DNA of 64,000 nt from Arthrobacter sp. C2 (GCA_024207135.1 CP042428.1:2976001-3040000), one strand, 5' to 3'. Numbered from the stretch's first letter, positions 35,057-44,482 are shown. Numbers and translations: made by a program. Notes: a model not told the origin generated them from the sequence alone.

Positions 35057-36178
35057 ATGATCCAGTCACGACCCCTGGGCAACGCGCCCTTCGTCCTATC
35101 GGTGCTCGACAATGCCATCACCGGAGTGGGGCATACGGCACAGGAGACCTTCGGGGAGATCATCACGCTGGCGCAGTTGGCCGAGAAGCGCGGCTTCGAG
35201 CGCTTCTGGATGTCCGAACACCACGCCATGCCCGGTGCCGTGACCTCCTCTCCCCAGCTGATGGTCGCGCGCCTGACCGGCGAGACGCAGCGCATCCGCC
35301 TCGGCGCCGGCGGCGTGATGTTGCCCAACCACGCACCGCTGGTGATCGCCGAACAGTTCGGCATGCTCGAGTCGCTCGCCCCGGGACGCATCGACCTCGG
35401 CCTGGGTCGCGCTCCGGGAACCGACGGGCAGACCGCGGCGGCGTTGCGCCGCCGCCACAACGCGAACGACGACTTTCCCCAGCAGGTGCTGGAACTGCTC
35501 GGGTTCATCAACGACGACTTCGGGCAGGGGCACCCGTACCACGACGTCCACGCCGTGCCCGGTCCCTGGCTCGCGGAGCAGAACCGGGTGCCCCGGCCCG
35601 AGACGAATCCCGAGGTCTGGATCCTGGGTTCATCCCCGTACTCGGCGCAGCTGGCGGGCCAGCTCGGCCGCCCCTATGCCTTCGCCCTGCAGTTCGGCAG
35701 CGCCGACGTCACCACGGCCATGCGGCTGTACCGAGAGAACTTCAGGCCCTCGGAGCTGCTGGACGAGCCGTACAGCCTGGTCAGCGTGGGCGCGATCGCC
35801 GACAACGACCCGGCCGAGGCACGCCGCCAGTCGGCGTCCTCGGCAATGGCAATGATGCGCATGTTCCAGCGCAAGCCCTTTGCCCTGCTGCCCCCTGACG
35901 AGGTCGAGGCCTACCCGGCAGACACGCACGAGCGCGCAATCCTCGACGAATGGACCGACCGCACGCTGCACGGCACCGCCACGGACGTGGCCCAGGGCCT
36001 GGAGCTGCTTCACCGGCAGACGGGCGTCAACGAGGTGATGCTCGTGGTCGGCGGCCATTCACGCCGCGCCCAGTCCCGGACCGTGGAGCTGATCGCCGAC
36101 CACTACGGACTCCCCTCGATTCAGGAAGGCCTCCCCGGGAGCACGCCTGCGGCCGGCCCGCAGCCCGCAGGGCGTTAG
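35057..36178 (+). CDS. LLM class flavin-dependent oxidoreductase
   Basis: A luciferase-like monooxygenase of 373 residues, TIM-barrel fold, using FMNH2 or F420. GFERFWMSEHHAMPGAVTSSPQL (part) near 52-72 and LESLAPGRIDLGLGRAPGTD near 105-124 are family hallmarks, with ILGSSPYSAQLAGQLGRPYAFA for flavin phosphate binding. The substrate is unknown. The ATG at 35057 has GAGAGAG upstream; the ATG at 35036 does not. It is divergent from the CGNR regulator and its tail overlaps the next gene by 4 bp on the opposite strand. Confidence 0.93.
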   Translation: MIQSRPLGNAPFVLSVLDNAITGVGHTAQETFGEIITLAQLAEKRGFERFWMSEHHAMPGAVTSSPQLMVARLTGETQRIRLGAGGVMLPNHAPLVIAEQFGMLESLAPGRIDLGLGRAPGTDGQTAAALRRRHNANDDFPQQVLELLGFINDDFGQGHPYHDVHAVPGPWLAEQNRVPRPETNPEVWILGSSPYSAQLAGQLGRPYAFALQFGSADVTTAMRLYRENFRPSELLDEPYSLVSVGAIADNDPAEARRQSASSAMAMMRMFQRKPFALLPPDEVEAYPADTHERAILDEWTDRTLHGTATDVAQGLELLHRQTGVNEVMLVVGGHSRRAQSRTVELIADHYGLPSIQEGLPGSTPAAGPQPAGR

Positions 36179-36825
36179 CGGACCTCGGATTCGAAGACGC
36201 ACAGCGCCACCTGGACGCGGTTGTCCATGCCCAGCTTCTCCAACACCCGGCCGATGTGGGTTTTCACGGTCGCCAGCGAGATGAACAGCTGCTGCGCGAT
36301 CTCCTGGTTGGAGTAGCCGCGGGCCATCGCCACCGCAATCTCCCGTTCCCGCCCGGTGAGCACGCCCAGTTTCTCCAGGGCCAGGTTGCGCCGCGAGCTC
36401 TCCGGGCGCGAACCGGCCACCGAGATCAGCTGCTTGGTGACCGATTCAGAGAGCATGGTTCGCCCGGCGGCCACCTGGTTGATGGCGTTCATGAGGTCGG
36501 CCGGCGGGGTGTCCTTGAGCAGGAATCCGCTGGCACCCATCTTCAGCGCGGTCAGGACCATCTCGTCGGTGTTGAACGTGGTCAGGACCAGGATCTTTTG
36601 GCCCGGGTCGGCCCGCAGGATCTCCTCGCTGGCCAAGAGCCCGTCCATGACCGGCATCCGGATGTCCATCAGCACCAGGTCCGGTGCCATCGAGGCCACC
36701 ATGGACACCGCCGCCCGGCCGTCTGCGCATTCGCCCACGACCTCGATGCGCGGGTCCGATTCGATGATCATGCGCAGCCCGGCGCGCACCAGGTTCTCGT
36801 CATCGACCAGCACGATCCGGATCAT
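36175..36825 (-). CDS. NarL/FixJ family response regulator (system 2)
   Basis: A 216-residue regulator. The receiver has VLVDDENLVR and phosphoacceptor Asp54 in LVLMDIRMPVMDG; the LuxR helix-turn-helix is LTGREREIAVAMARGYSNQEIA with FISLATVKTHIGRVL. The ATG at 36825 gives the standard MIRIVLVDD start, 5 bp after the kinase stop. Its target is not evident; the kinase gene upstream is its partner. Confidence 0.94.
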   Translation of the reverse strand: MIRIVLVDDENLVRAGLRMIIESDPRIEVVGECADGRAAVSMVASMAPDLVLMDIRMPVMDGLLASEEILRADPGQKILVLTTFNTDEMVLTALKMGASGFLLKDTPPADLMNAINQVAAGRTMLSESVTKQLISVAGSRPESSRRNLALEKLGVLTGREREIAVAMARGYSNQEIAQQLFISLATVKTHIGRVLEKLGMDNRVQVALCVFESEVR

Positions 36826-36830
36826 TTCGT

Positions 36831-38069
36831 CTAGGTTCCCCACGGCAGCCACACCTTCAACACGAATTCGCCTTGTTCTTCCGGCTCGATCTGCAATTCC
36901 CCGCCGGCCAGCCGGACCCGCTCGGCCAGGCCGGTCAAGCCCAGGCCGGAACTGGGAGGGCTCCCCGGCTCGGGTGCTTCCCGCGGCCCGACGTCCAGCC
37001 TGTTGGCTGCCCGCAGGAACAGCCTCTCGCCGCCACCGCCGACCAGAAGCCTGACCTCTTGCCGGGGCGCGTGGCGGCGGGCGTTGGTCAGCACTTCCTG
37101 GATGATCCGGTACAGGTGGCGTCCGGTGCTCTGCGGCAGGGCATCCAGCCGTTCCCGGGCTCCGGGCTCCAGCTCGAGGTTGACCGCGGTGCCGGCGGCC
37201 CGGCTGTCCGCCAGGATCTGCTCCAGCTGCTCCAGCGTCGGTTGCGGCCTGGCCGATTCGTCCTCGCGCAGCGTGTTGGGGTCGCGCAGCATGCCCAGCA
37301 CCTCGCGCAGCTCGCCCAGGGCCAGATGCGAATTCTCCCGGATGATGCCGGCCGTTTGCCGGGTTTCCTCCGGCGTGAGGTCGCTGCGGTATTCGAGGGC
37401 ACCGGAATGCAGGGCAACCAGCGAGAGCCGGTGCGCCAAGACGTCATGCATCTCCCGGGCAATGCGGGTGCGCTCGTCCGCCTTGGCCGCGTGGATCTGG
37501 GCTTCGCGTTCCCGCTGGGCGCTGTGCAGCTGCTCCCGCTGCGCGGCCGCCAATTGCCGCCGTCCCCCGATGTACATGCCGCTGAGCACCATGACGGCGA
37601 GCAGGACCAGGGCCGTGATGGTGGTTTCCCACCAGGCCAGGGCCTCGCCAACGGGAATCAGCACCGTGGAGGCCAGGCGTTCGCTGATCAGCATCGACCC
37701 GATAAACAGCACCGAGATCCCGGCAATTTCCCACGGCTTGCGCCGGGTGGCCAGGGACGCCACTCCCATCAGGGTGATGCCTGCGGCGACTGCGGAGGGG
37801 ATGGAAAGCAACACGAGGGCAGCCACCACAGGCACGGGGAATCGGTGCCGGAACGGGTACAGCACGAATGCCGCCAGCCCGCAGAGGATGTCCAATCCGA
37901 CAACGAGCCCCACCGCGTCCAGGTCCGCGGGGTTGTCGGGGGAATACCCCTCGTAAACCATCCCGAACCCCAGGATCCCCAGCAGCAGCCCCAGGGCCAG
38001 CCGCCACGAGTGGGCAAGGATGCGGCGCGGCATCGATGCCTTGGCGGTTGCTGCATTCACTGTGGTCAT
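36831..38069 (-). CDS. DesK-type sensor histidine kinase (system 2)
   Basis: A 412-residue kinase. Five or six membrane helices lie at about 18-165, then an acidic/basic coiled-coil linker (RRQLAAAQREQLHSAQRERE), the HisKA_3 motif RTRIAREMHDVLAHRLSLVA with His208, and the ATPase domain (IIQEVLTNARRHAP, GLGLTGLAERVRLAGG). The start at 38069 is the first ATG of the aligned part. It is divergent from the CPBP protease gene 133 bp away, a possible target. Confidence 0.92.
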   Translation of the reverse strand: MTTVNAATAKASMPRRILAHSWRLALGLLLGILGFGMVYEGYSPDNPADLDAVGLVVGLDILCGLAAFVLYPFRHRFPVPVVAALVLLSIPSAVAAGITLMGVASLATRRKPWEIAGISVLFIGSMLISERLASTVLIPVGEALAWWETTITALVLLAVMVLSGMYIGGRRQLAAAQREQLHSAQREREAQIHAAKADERTRIAREMHDVLAHRLSLVALHSGALEYRSDLTPEETRQTAGIIRENSHLALGELREVLGMLRDPNTLREDESARPQPTLEQLEQILADSRAAGTAVNLELEPGARERLDALPQSTGRHLYRIIQEVLTNARRHAPRQEVRLLVGGGGERLFLRAANRLDVGPREAPEPGSPPSSGLGLTGLAERVRLAGGELQIEPEEQGEFVLKVWLPWGT

Positions 38070-38202
38070 TGGCTTAACGTTACCGGCGGGACCAACGTGC
38101 CGGCATCGGCCGAAAGGACCACGTTGCCCTGCCCCGGCGGAAGCGCAAAGATCGTCCGAATTGCCGAGGCAAACAAGGCACCGCCTGATACAGAATGGTG
38201 GC

Positions 38203-39276
38203 ATGAACACGATTCCACCGCCGTACCCGCCACCGACCCACGGCCCGCAGCCCGGAGCCCAGCCCGCCTACTGGGGTCCGGTGGTCCCCGCCCCGGCACC
38301 CGTCCCGGCCGAACCGCTGGAATACCACCGGCTGGCCCGCACCTATGGCGCCTATCGCTGGTGGAAGCTGCTCATGGTGGGGCTCATCGCCCTGGGCCTG
38401 TACGTGGGCCTCATGCTGCTGGTGGGGATCGTTTTCGTTTTCGTCGCGCTCGGCAACCCGGAGCTGGAGGCCTCGATGGATGCGGTCGTCATGGGCACGA
38501 CCAACCTCGACATGTCCGACCCGGCCGTCTTCATACTCTCCATGGCCACCTTGGTCGTGATGCTTCCGGTGATCCTGTTGGCCACCCGGATGATGAACGT
38601 GCAGAAGGTCGGCTCGCTGACCTCGGTCACCGGGCGCATGCGCTGGGGTTGGCTGGGCCAGTGCATGGCCGTGGCCCTTGCGGTCCTGGCATTGAGCTTC
38701 GGGCTCTCCTTTGCGCTGGATGCCATGGCCGGGCACGGCATCGCACCGGACTTCAACGCACCGGACATGTGGATGATGCTGATCCTGACCTTGCTCCTGG
38801 TTCCGTTCCAGGCCACGGCCGAGGAGTACGTGTTCCGCGGATACCTGATGCAGCTGATCGGCGGCTGGCTGCGCCACCCCGCCTTCGCGATCCTCCTGCC
38901 CATCCCGCTGTTCATGGCCGGACACATGTACGACATCTACGGGCAGCTGGATGTGGGCTTCTTTGCCCTGGCAGCCGGCTGGCTGGCCTGGCGCACCGGC
39001 GGGCTGGAAGCGGCCATCGCGCTGCACGTGGTGAACAACTCCGTCATCTTCGGCCTGGGCGCCATCGGGCTGGTCGATGTCAGCGCCACCGAAAGCGACC
39101 TGCCAAGCCTGATCGCCTCGATCATCACCACCTCGGTGTTCGTCCTGGTCATCGTGAAGCTGGCGAACAAGCGCAACATCCAGCGCCGGTCCGTTCCGCC
39201 GGTGGCCACACCGGCACCCCCCGTACCCGGACCGTGGGTGCAGCCCGGTCCGTGGAACGCACCGCCGGCGCACTGA
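38203..39276 (+). CDS. CPBP family intramembrane glutamic endopeptidase
   Basis: A 357-residue CAAX-protease/bacteriocin-immunity family protein. A Pro/Tyr-rich cytosolic N-terminus (1-50) leads to about eight membrane helices. The motifs are complete: AEEYVFRG (Glu207, Glu208, Arg212), FMAGHMYD (His241) and ALHVVNNSV (His275, Asn279). In bacteria the role is mostly unknown; some confer self-immunity to bacteriocins. It is divergent from kinase system 2. A Pro-rich C-terminal tail mirrors the N-terminus. Confidence 0.9.
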   Translation: MNTIPPPYPPPTHGPQPGAQPAYWGPVVPAPAPVPAEPLEYHRLARTYGAYRWWKLLMVGLIALGLYVGLMLLVGIVFVFVALGNPELEASMDAVVMGTTNLDMSDPAVFILSMATLVVMLPVILLATRMMNVQKVGSLTSVTGRMRWGWLGQCMAVALAVLALSFGLSFALDAMAGHGIAPDFNAPDMWMMLILTLLLVPFQATAEEYVFRGYLMQLIGGWLRHPAFAILLPIPLFMAGHMYDIYGQLDVGFFALAAGWLAWRTGGLEAAIALHVVNNSVIFGLGAIGLVDVSATESDLPSLIASIITTSVFVLVIVKLANKRNIQRRSVPPVATPAPPVPGPWVQPGPWNAPPAH

Positions 39277-39346
39277 GGCACCTTGCGGGGTTCGACCGCA
39301 TCCGCGGTATAGGTTGGGGCCAACGAGCAACATCAGGGGGATATCG

Positions 39347-39988
39347 ATGAAGGCAACTGATCGCGGCGCGGCAAGGCCTGCCCTTGCCGTCCCCTGGCTC
39401 GGGGCAGCAACCCTGCTGCTTGTCGGGTGCGTCCCGCTGGATGCACCCGAACCCGTGCCGATCCCGAGCCCCTCGGTCCCCGCGCCAATCCAGTCGGCCT
39501 CCGCGATTCCCACCGGTTGGGAGGACTGCCAGGATCCCGTCGTCACGGCAGGAGAGGCACTCGTCGAAGGCTGGAAGGTCTTCGCAGTCAAGGCTGTGGA
39601 TACGGGGCCGGGAGGGATCTCCGGCACCACACTCCTGGACGGAGCCTACAGCCCGCTCATTTTCTTCGAAGACGAAGGCTCCCAAGACCTGGGACGTTTC
39701 ACCGGGACGGTCAGCGAGGACATTGGTTTTCCCGTGGATGGAGTCCTGTCCGGCGTTGAATCGCTGGAAACGACCTTCCAGGACGTCGAAGGAGAGGGCA
39801 GGATCGTCACCTACCGTGCCGTCGAGGAGGCGAGACTGCCGTTCACCTTGGCCTGCGGGAACGAAGAAGCCCGCGGAACGCTCCACACCTGGAACAACAC
39901 CGAGTCCGGCATCCTCGACTGCGCCCTGGCTCCCGAAGAGCCGGTCGGTTCCCCGGCGGCCTTGACTCGGGAAGAATATTGTCTATAG
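39347..39988 (+). CDS. putative lipoprotein of unknown function
   Basis: A 213-residue exported protein. The signal peptide ends in the lipobox LLVGC with Cys28; a Pro/Ser-rich spacer follows. The mature part has no family recognised here; several Cys (in EDCQD, LACGN, LDCAL, EEYCL) suggest two disulfides outside the membrane. CAGGGGGA lies before the ATG. It is 65 bp upstream of a second lipoprotein gene, and both follow the CPBP gene. Confidence 0.75.
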   Translation: MKATDRGAARPALAVPWLGAATLLLVGCVPLDAPEPVPIPSPSVPAPIQSASAIPTGWEDCQDPVVTAGEALVEGWKVFAVKAVDTGPGGISGTTLLDGAYSPLIFFEDEGSQDLGRFTGTVSEDIGFPVDGVLSGVESLETTFQDVEGEGRIVTYRAVEEARLPFTLACGNEEARGTLHTWNNTESGILDCALAPEEPVGSPAALTREEYCL

Positions 39989-40053
39989 GGCTGAGGTGGT
40001 TCATCGTGGGCGGAAGTTCCTGGGAACCCATCGGCCTGGAAAAGGACAAGATC

Positions 40054-40785
40054 ATGGCCCGCCGAAAGAACAGGCAAGGGCCAGCGGTCCTTGGCCTGCT
40101 GGCCCTGTTTGCGGCGTTGGTCCTCACCGGCTGCCAAGCGGTCGGTTCCGCCGAACCGTCCCCCACCAGCACCATGGGAGTTCCGGACGCCGTGCGCAAC
40201 GTGGTGGTCATTGGCGATTCGCTGAGCACCGGATTCGGCACCAGCCCCGCGAACGCCTGGCCACAACTCATCGCCACCTCGCACCGGGACGACACCCCTC
40301 CGCTGGAGATCCTCAACATCGCACAGAACGGAAGCGGCTACCTGAACGTCGGCCTCACCGGCACCACCTTCGCGTGGCAGGTGGAACAGGCGGTGACGCC
40401 GAAGGCCGACCTCGTGATGTTCTTCGGTTCGGTCAACGACCTGCGACACGACCCGGCGGACCTGGCTCCGGTCATCGCCGAAATCTACGCCTCCGCCCGG
40501 CAGCAGGCCCCGAACGCGACCTTCCTGGTGATCGGGCCGCCGGCCTACAGCACCCGCCCCGAGGCCCGGCGCCTGGCCCTGCGGGACGTGATCGAGCAGG
40601 CGGCACAGGCAGCCGGGGCCCGATTCGTTGATCCCATCGCCGAGGGCTGGCTCGTCGAGGACCTAGGCCGGTTCGTGGGACCGGACGGGCTGCATCCCTC
40701 GGTGGCGGGAAACCACCATCTGCGGGACAAGATGGAACCGCTCATGCTGGAGGCGCTGCGCGCGAGGACCGCCGCGGCTAGTTAG
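40054..40785 (+). CDS. SGNH/GDSL hydrolase lipoprotein
   Basis: A 243-residue exported esterase-like protein. The lipobox is LVLTGC with Cys27. The SGNH blocks are complete: GDSLSTGFG with nucleophile Ser56, a Gly in NIAQNGSGY, Asn in FFGSVNDLR, and the Asp/His pair in GPDGLHPS near residue 212-219. It probably acts on acyl groups of the cell envelope. AAAGGA lies before the ATG. Its last codons overlap the convergent regulator gene by 4 bp. Confidence 0.9.
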   Translation: MARRKNRQGPAVLGLLALFAALVLTGCQAVGSAEPSPTSTMGVPDAVRNVVVIGDSLSTGFGTSPANAWPQLIATSHRDDTPPLEILNIAQNGSGYLNVGLTGTTFAWQVEQAVTPKADLVMFFGSVNDLRHDPADLAPVIAEIYASARQQAPNATFLVIGPPAYSTRPEARRLALRDVIEQAAQAAGARFVDPIAEGWLVEDLGRFVGPDGLHPSVAGNHHLRDKMEPLMLEALRARTAAAS

Positions 40786-41417
40786 CGGATCAGCCGGCTG
40801 CCCCGGGCCCTGTCGATGGCCGCGGTGCGGTTGTCCACCCCGAGCTTGTCGTAGATGTGGATCAGGTGCGTCTTGACCGTGGACTGGGAGATGAACAGTT
40901 CGCCCGCGATCTCCTTGTTGCTCTGCCCGCGAGCCAGCAGCTGCAGCAGCTCGAGTTCGCGCGGGCTCAGGTCGGTGGAGTTGGCACGTGCCTCGGGGGT
41001 GATGCGCGCGGCAATGTCCGCCGAGAGGACCTGTTCCCCGGCTGCCGCGGCCTCGACCGCCGCCAGCACGTCGGGCAGCGGGGCATCCTTGAGCAGGTAG
41101 CCGGCCGCCCCGGCATCCAGCGCCGCACGGATGTCCGCGTCCGAGTCGTAGGTGGTCAGGATCAACACCGGCGGCCCGCCCTGGGCGCGGATCTTCGCGG
41201 TGGCGGTGACCCCGTCCATGCCGTCCATCTGCAGGTCCATCAGCACCACGTCCACGTGCTGGCCCAGGGTCTTGAGCCGTTCGAGCTGGGCCAGGGCGGC
41301 TGCCCCGTCGCCGGCCTCCGCCAGCACCGACAGCCCGCCCTGTTCGGTGAGCACCGCGCGCAGGCCCGCTCGCACCACCGGGTGGTCATCGACGAGCATG
41401 ATTTTCAGGTTGGGCAT
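40782..41417 (-). CDS. NarL/FixJ family response regulator (system 3)
   Basis: A 211-residue regulator. The receiver has IMLVDDHPVVRAG and phosphoacceptor Asp61 in VVLMDLQMDGMDG (MP replaced by MD); the LuxR helix-turn-helix is LSPRELELLQLLARGQSNKEIA with FISQSTVKTHLIHIY. The ATG at 41417 overlaps the kinase stop as TGATG; a GTG one codon earlier is also possible. The partner kinase lies upstream. Confidence 0.94.
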   Translation of the reverse strand: MPNLKIMLVDDHPVVRAGLRAVLTEQGGLSVLAEAGDGAAALAQLERLKTLGQHVDVVLMDLQMDGMDGVTATAKIRAQGGPPVLILTTYDSDADIRAALDAGAAGYLLKDAPLPDVLAAVEAAAAGEQVLSADIAARITPEARANSTDLSPRELELLQLLARGQSNKEIAGELFISQSTVKTHLIHIYDKLGVDNRTAAIDRARGSRLIR

Positions 41418-42742
41418 CACAAACTGCTTTCTGCGGTGGTGAGCGGGATGCGGACGGCCAGTACCGTCCCCTCCCCTGGTGCGGATTCGATCTCCAGGGA
41501 TCCACCGAGCAGCCCCAGGCGCTCGCGCAGGCCTGCCAGACCGTACCCGGTGCCGTCGGCGCGGGGCTTGGCCGGGATGTCTCCGGTGTCCATGCCGTCC
41601 CCGTCGTCAAAGATGTCCAGGGTGACGGCGTCGGGCAGGTAGCCCAGGCTGATGACGGCCCGGGACGCGTGGGCGTGGGCGGCGACGTTGGCCAGCCCGG
41701 ACTGGGCCGCCCGCCAGAGCGCCGCCGAAACCTCCGCCGGCAGCGAGGTCGCGGTGCCGTCCTGCCGGAAAACCACGTCGAAGCCATGGCCGGCGGCCAC
41801 GGCGGTGCGTTCGGCGGAGGCACAGAGCCGGCGCAGCCGCCCGGACAGGGAACGGGCCCCGTCGCCGGCCGAGGACAAATCTGCGACGAAGTCGCGCGCC
41901 TCGGCCAGGTTCTCGGAGGCCGTCGCCCCGATTGTCTCGAGCCGTTCGGCCGCGGCCGTGGAGTCCCCTGCCGCCAGGGCCGCGGAGGCGGAGCGGGAGA
42001 CCAGCACGATGCTCGAGAGCCCCTGGGTCAGGGTGTCGTGGATTTCGCGGGCCAGGCGGGTGCGCTCGGCCAAGGTCCCGGCGCGGTGCTGTTCCTCGGC
42101 GAGCGCCGCACGGGTGGCGCGCAGTTCGTCCAGGGCCAGGCGCTGGTTCACGCCCTCGGTGTACAGCGCACGGTAGGCCATGCCCATGATGACGGCGAAG
42201 ATCGCGCCGACCACCGGTCCCAGGATCTGGGGAAGGGCCAGGGATCCGGAGTGGTACCAGCCGGCGGTGACGACCGCGGCGGTAAGCAGCGCGACAGCAA
42301 CTAGGGCGTGGCGCTGGCCCAGGATGTGCAGGTGCAGGAAGAAGAGCGGGAAGGCCAGCCAGGAGTAGTCGGCGTGCAGGTAGAGCAGTACGAGCCACAA
42401 CACCACGACCCCGGCCAGCCACCATTTGGCCCAGCGCACGGTGCTCTGCGCCCGGGCGGCGGAATGCCGTTTCTCCTGGATGGTCCCTGCCAGGTAAAGG
42501 GCGGCAAGCAGAGCGGTCAGTGCGATTGCCGTGATCCGCGGGGCCGGGCTCGATTCTGAGAGCAGCACTCGGATGAGTCCGACGCCCAGCAGTGCGGCGA
42601 AGCCAACGTGCAGTCCCACGCGCAAGACGCGCAGCACCATTTCGCCGGCCGAGCCCGTTTGGGGTTCGAGTGGAGGAGGCGGGGCGTCTCGGCCTGGCTG
42701 TGCTGCGGGAATGGTCACATCACCCAGCGTAGCGCCGCGCAC
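41417..42742 (-). CDS. sensor histidine kinase (system 3)
   Basis: A 441-residue kinase. About six membrane helices lie between 40 and 190, then a helical linker and the HisKA_3 motif RTRLAREIHDTLTQGLSSIVL in part, with His235; the DTLTQGL variant is that of the NarX/ComP-like group rather than the DVVAHSL of system 1. The ATPase domain has FDDGDGMD and GYGLAGLRERLGLLGG. The GTG at 42742 has GGAG eleven bases upstream; a GTG at 42718 is an alternative. It lies beside the AAA+ island, transcribed away from it. Confidence 0.92.
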   Translation of the reverse strand: MRGATLGDVTIPAAQPGRDAPPPPLEPQTGSAGEMVLRVLRVGLHVGFAALLGVGLIRVLLSESSPAPRITAIALTALLAALYLAGTIQEKRHSAARAQSTVRWAKWWLAGVVVLWLVLLYLHADYSWLAFPLFFLHLHILGQRHALVAVALLTAAVVTAGWYHSGSLALPQILGPVVGAIFAVIMGMAYRALYTEGVNQRLALDELRATRAALAEEQHRAGTLAERTRLAREIHDTLTQGLSSIVLVSRSASAALAAGDSTAAAERLETIGATASENLAEARDFVADLSSAGDGARSLSGRLRRLCASAERTAVAAGHGFDVVFRQDGTATSLPAEVSAALWRAAQSGLANVAAHAHASRAVISLGYLPDAVTLDIFDDGDGMDTGDIPAKPRADGTGYGLAGLRERLGLLGGSLEIESAPGEGTVLAVRIPLTTAESSL

Positions 42743-42837
42743 CGGCGAGCCGACTCCACCAAATGGTTGAGTCCAGACTTCCCTGATCCCGTGACTCGGA
42801 AGCGGGTACGGTCGAGCATCTAACGGTATATAAACAT

Positions 42838-42879
42838 GTGTAGGTAAGTGTAGGAATTTCCATACACTTACCTATACAC
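42838..42879. repeat. iteron-like palindrome, left copy
   Basis: Two direct GTGTAGG units ten bases apart (42838-42844, 42848-42854) face two inverted units (CCATACAC from 42860, CCTATACAC from 42871). Within it TAGGTAAGTGTA (42841-42852) and TACACTTACCTA (42863-42874) are a perfect 12-bp inverted repeat. It ends nine bases before the ATG of the AAA+ gene, so it probably covers the promoter and implies autoregulation. Confidence 0.85.
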
Positions 42880-42887
42880 TCCTAAAC

Positions 42888-44066
42888 ATGGAACCTGCCC
42901 TCAACCCATACAGTCCCGGCTCTGGCTTGCAACCCCCATTCCTTGCTGGCAGGGAAGGTGAAATCGAGGCCTTCGACCTATTGCTTGCTCGGACGAAGCT
43001 GCAATACCAAGGACGAGGGATGATACTCGGCGGACTCCGCGGCGTGGGGAAAACCGTGCTCCTGAACAAGCTCCGCGGGATGGCTCGGCATCACGAATGG
43101 CTCGAGGTAAAGCTTGAAGCCCGCCCCGGCGTCGCTGGTTCCATCGACACCCGCAAAACCCTTGCGCGGGAACTGCAAGTTGCTGCCAGGAGATACACCA
43201 CATCTTCATACGTCGGGGAAAAGTTCAAGCAGATGCTGGGCACCTTGACATCATTTAGTCTCAGCATGGGAGCACAGGGAATCTCACTTGGAGTGGAAGC
43301 CGACCCTACCCGTGCTGCTACCGGACAAATCGAAATCGATTTGCGGGACTTGACCGAGGACTTGGCAAGGGCGATGCGTTCCCTACGCAAGGGGTTCGTC
43401 ATTTTTATTGACGAGATGCAAGACCTCGACAATGAGCTGTTGTCAGCTTTGGTTACGGCGCAGCATCATGCCGGGCAGGAGGAATTGCCCTTCTATGTCG
43501 TTGGTGCCGGGCTCCCCAATCTCCCTTCACGGTTGGCCGAAGCACGAAGCTACGCGGAGCGCCTCTTCGATTATCGGGTCATTGGAACGCTTGAAGAGAA
43601 TGAGGCGATCGACTCTTTCCAGATTCCGGCAGCAAGAGCTGGGCAGGAGTACTCCCCGGAGGCATTGGAAATACTGCTCAACGTTTCTGGACGGTATCCC
43701 TACTTCATCCAGGAATTCGGAAGCGCAATGTGGGAGGCCGCCCAAGATTCTCCTTTCACTGACGTTGATGCCGAAATTGCATCGCGAATTGGACTACAGC
43801 GGCTTGATTCTGGCTTCTTTCCATCCCGTTGGGATCGTGCGACGCCGAGGGAACGCCAATATCTGACCGCCATGGCACAAGATGGTGAAGACGGTTCTTC
43901 CAGCTCATCCGTGGCAACGAGACTTGGCACGGCCGTTCAAAACTTGGGCCCAACGCGTGCTCAACTAATTGGAAAGGGCCTCATATTTGCACCGGACCAT
44001 GGACGCGTCGCATTTACCGTGCCAGGCATGAGCGCCTATATCGAGCGCCAGCATTATGCCGATTAG
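42888..44066 (+). CDS. orphan AAA+ ATPase (ORC/Cdc6-like architecture)
   Basis: A 392-residue ATPase with no recognised partner. Walker A is GLRGVGKT (49-56), Walker B VIFIDEMQDL (171-180) with the catalytic Glu, and a sensor-1-like VVGAGLPNL at 204-212. The C-terminus (about 318-390, TPRERQYLTAMAQDG, then LGTAVQNLGPTRAQLIGKGLI) looks like a winged helix that could bind DNA. The N-terminal NPYSPGSGLQPPFLAGREGEI is shared with actinobacterial 'ATP-binding protein' orphans. Base composition is visibly lower in GC than both neighbours, which suggests transfer. No ribosome site precedes the ATG, so the mRNA may be leaderless. It could be a replication, partition, defence or regulatory ATPase. Confidence 0.85.
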   Translation: MEPALNPYSPGSGLQPPFLAGREGEIEAFDLLLARTKLQYQGRGMILGGLRGVGKTVLLNKLRGMARHHEWLEVKLEARPGVAGSIDTRKTLARELQVAARRYTTSSYVGEKFKQMLGTLTSFSLSMGAQGISLGVEADPTRAATGQIEIDLRDLTEDLARAMRSLRKGFVIFIDEMQDLDNELLSALVTAQHHAGQEELPFYVVGAGLPNLPSRLAEARSYAERLFDYRVIGTLEENEAIDSFQIPAARAGQEYSPEALEILLNVSGRYPYFIQEFGSAMWEAAQDSPFTDVDAEIASRIGLQRLDSGFFPSRWDRATPRERQYLTAMAQDGEDGSSSSSVATRLGTAVQNLGPTRAQLIGKGLIFAPDHGRVAFTVPGMSAYIERQHYAD

Positions 44067-44242
44067 AGTCGGCGACCCCACTCAACGTTTCAACCCCGAA
44101 TCGTCAAAGAATTGACCCCGGTCAGCAGAGCGCCAAAGTACCGGACAAAGACGGAAACTGACGGATTCAGAACCTCTGGCCAAAGGCGTTGGTCCGTGGT
44201 GTGGTTGGGGAAGGAAGCAATTTGAGTCTCGGGAGGACCGCA

Positions 44243-44482
44243 ATGTCGAACAAGCACAGTTCAGGATTCTTTCCCGTCGAGCGCCGCGGTCTGTGGGAGA
44301 CGTTGACCCTCACCATCGGATTCACCGCGATCCTTTGTTGGTGGGTAGCCATCGTCGGGATCGTGAACACCCGCAGCGCCGGATCCGCGGCCTTCCTGCT
44401 GGTCCCGGTCTTGGCCACGGCCGCAACCCTGGTCGCGTTGCGCCAGGCATCCCGCAGCCGGGCGGGCGGCTCCCTGCCCTGA
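44243..44482 (+). CDS. small membrane protein (79 aa)
   Basis: Not recognised. A strong GGGAGGA lies five bases before the ATG. The product has a hydrophilic start (SNKHSSGFFPVERRGLWE), two membrane helices (about 20-40 and 45-65) and a basic tail (RQASRSRAGG). Composition is back to high GC. It lies between the AAA+ ATPase and the right copy of the iteron palindrome, on the same strand as the ATPase and 176 bp after it; the gap between them shows no gene. Confidence 0.65.
   Translation: MSNKHSSGFFPVERRGLWETLTLTIGFTAILCWWVAIVGIVNTRSAGSAAFLLVPVLATAATLVALRQASRSRAGGSLP

Noticed and set aside
44067-44242. A possible tRNA or tRNA remnant as integration site beside the AAA+ island
   Set aside because: No acceptor stem, anticodon stem or T-loop pattern could be assembled.
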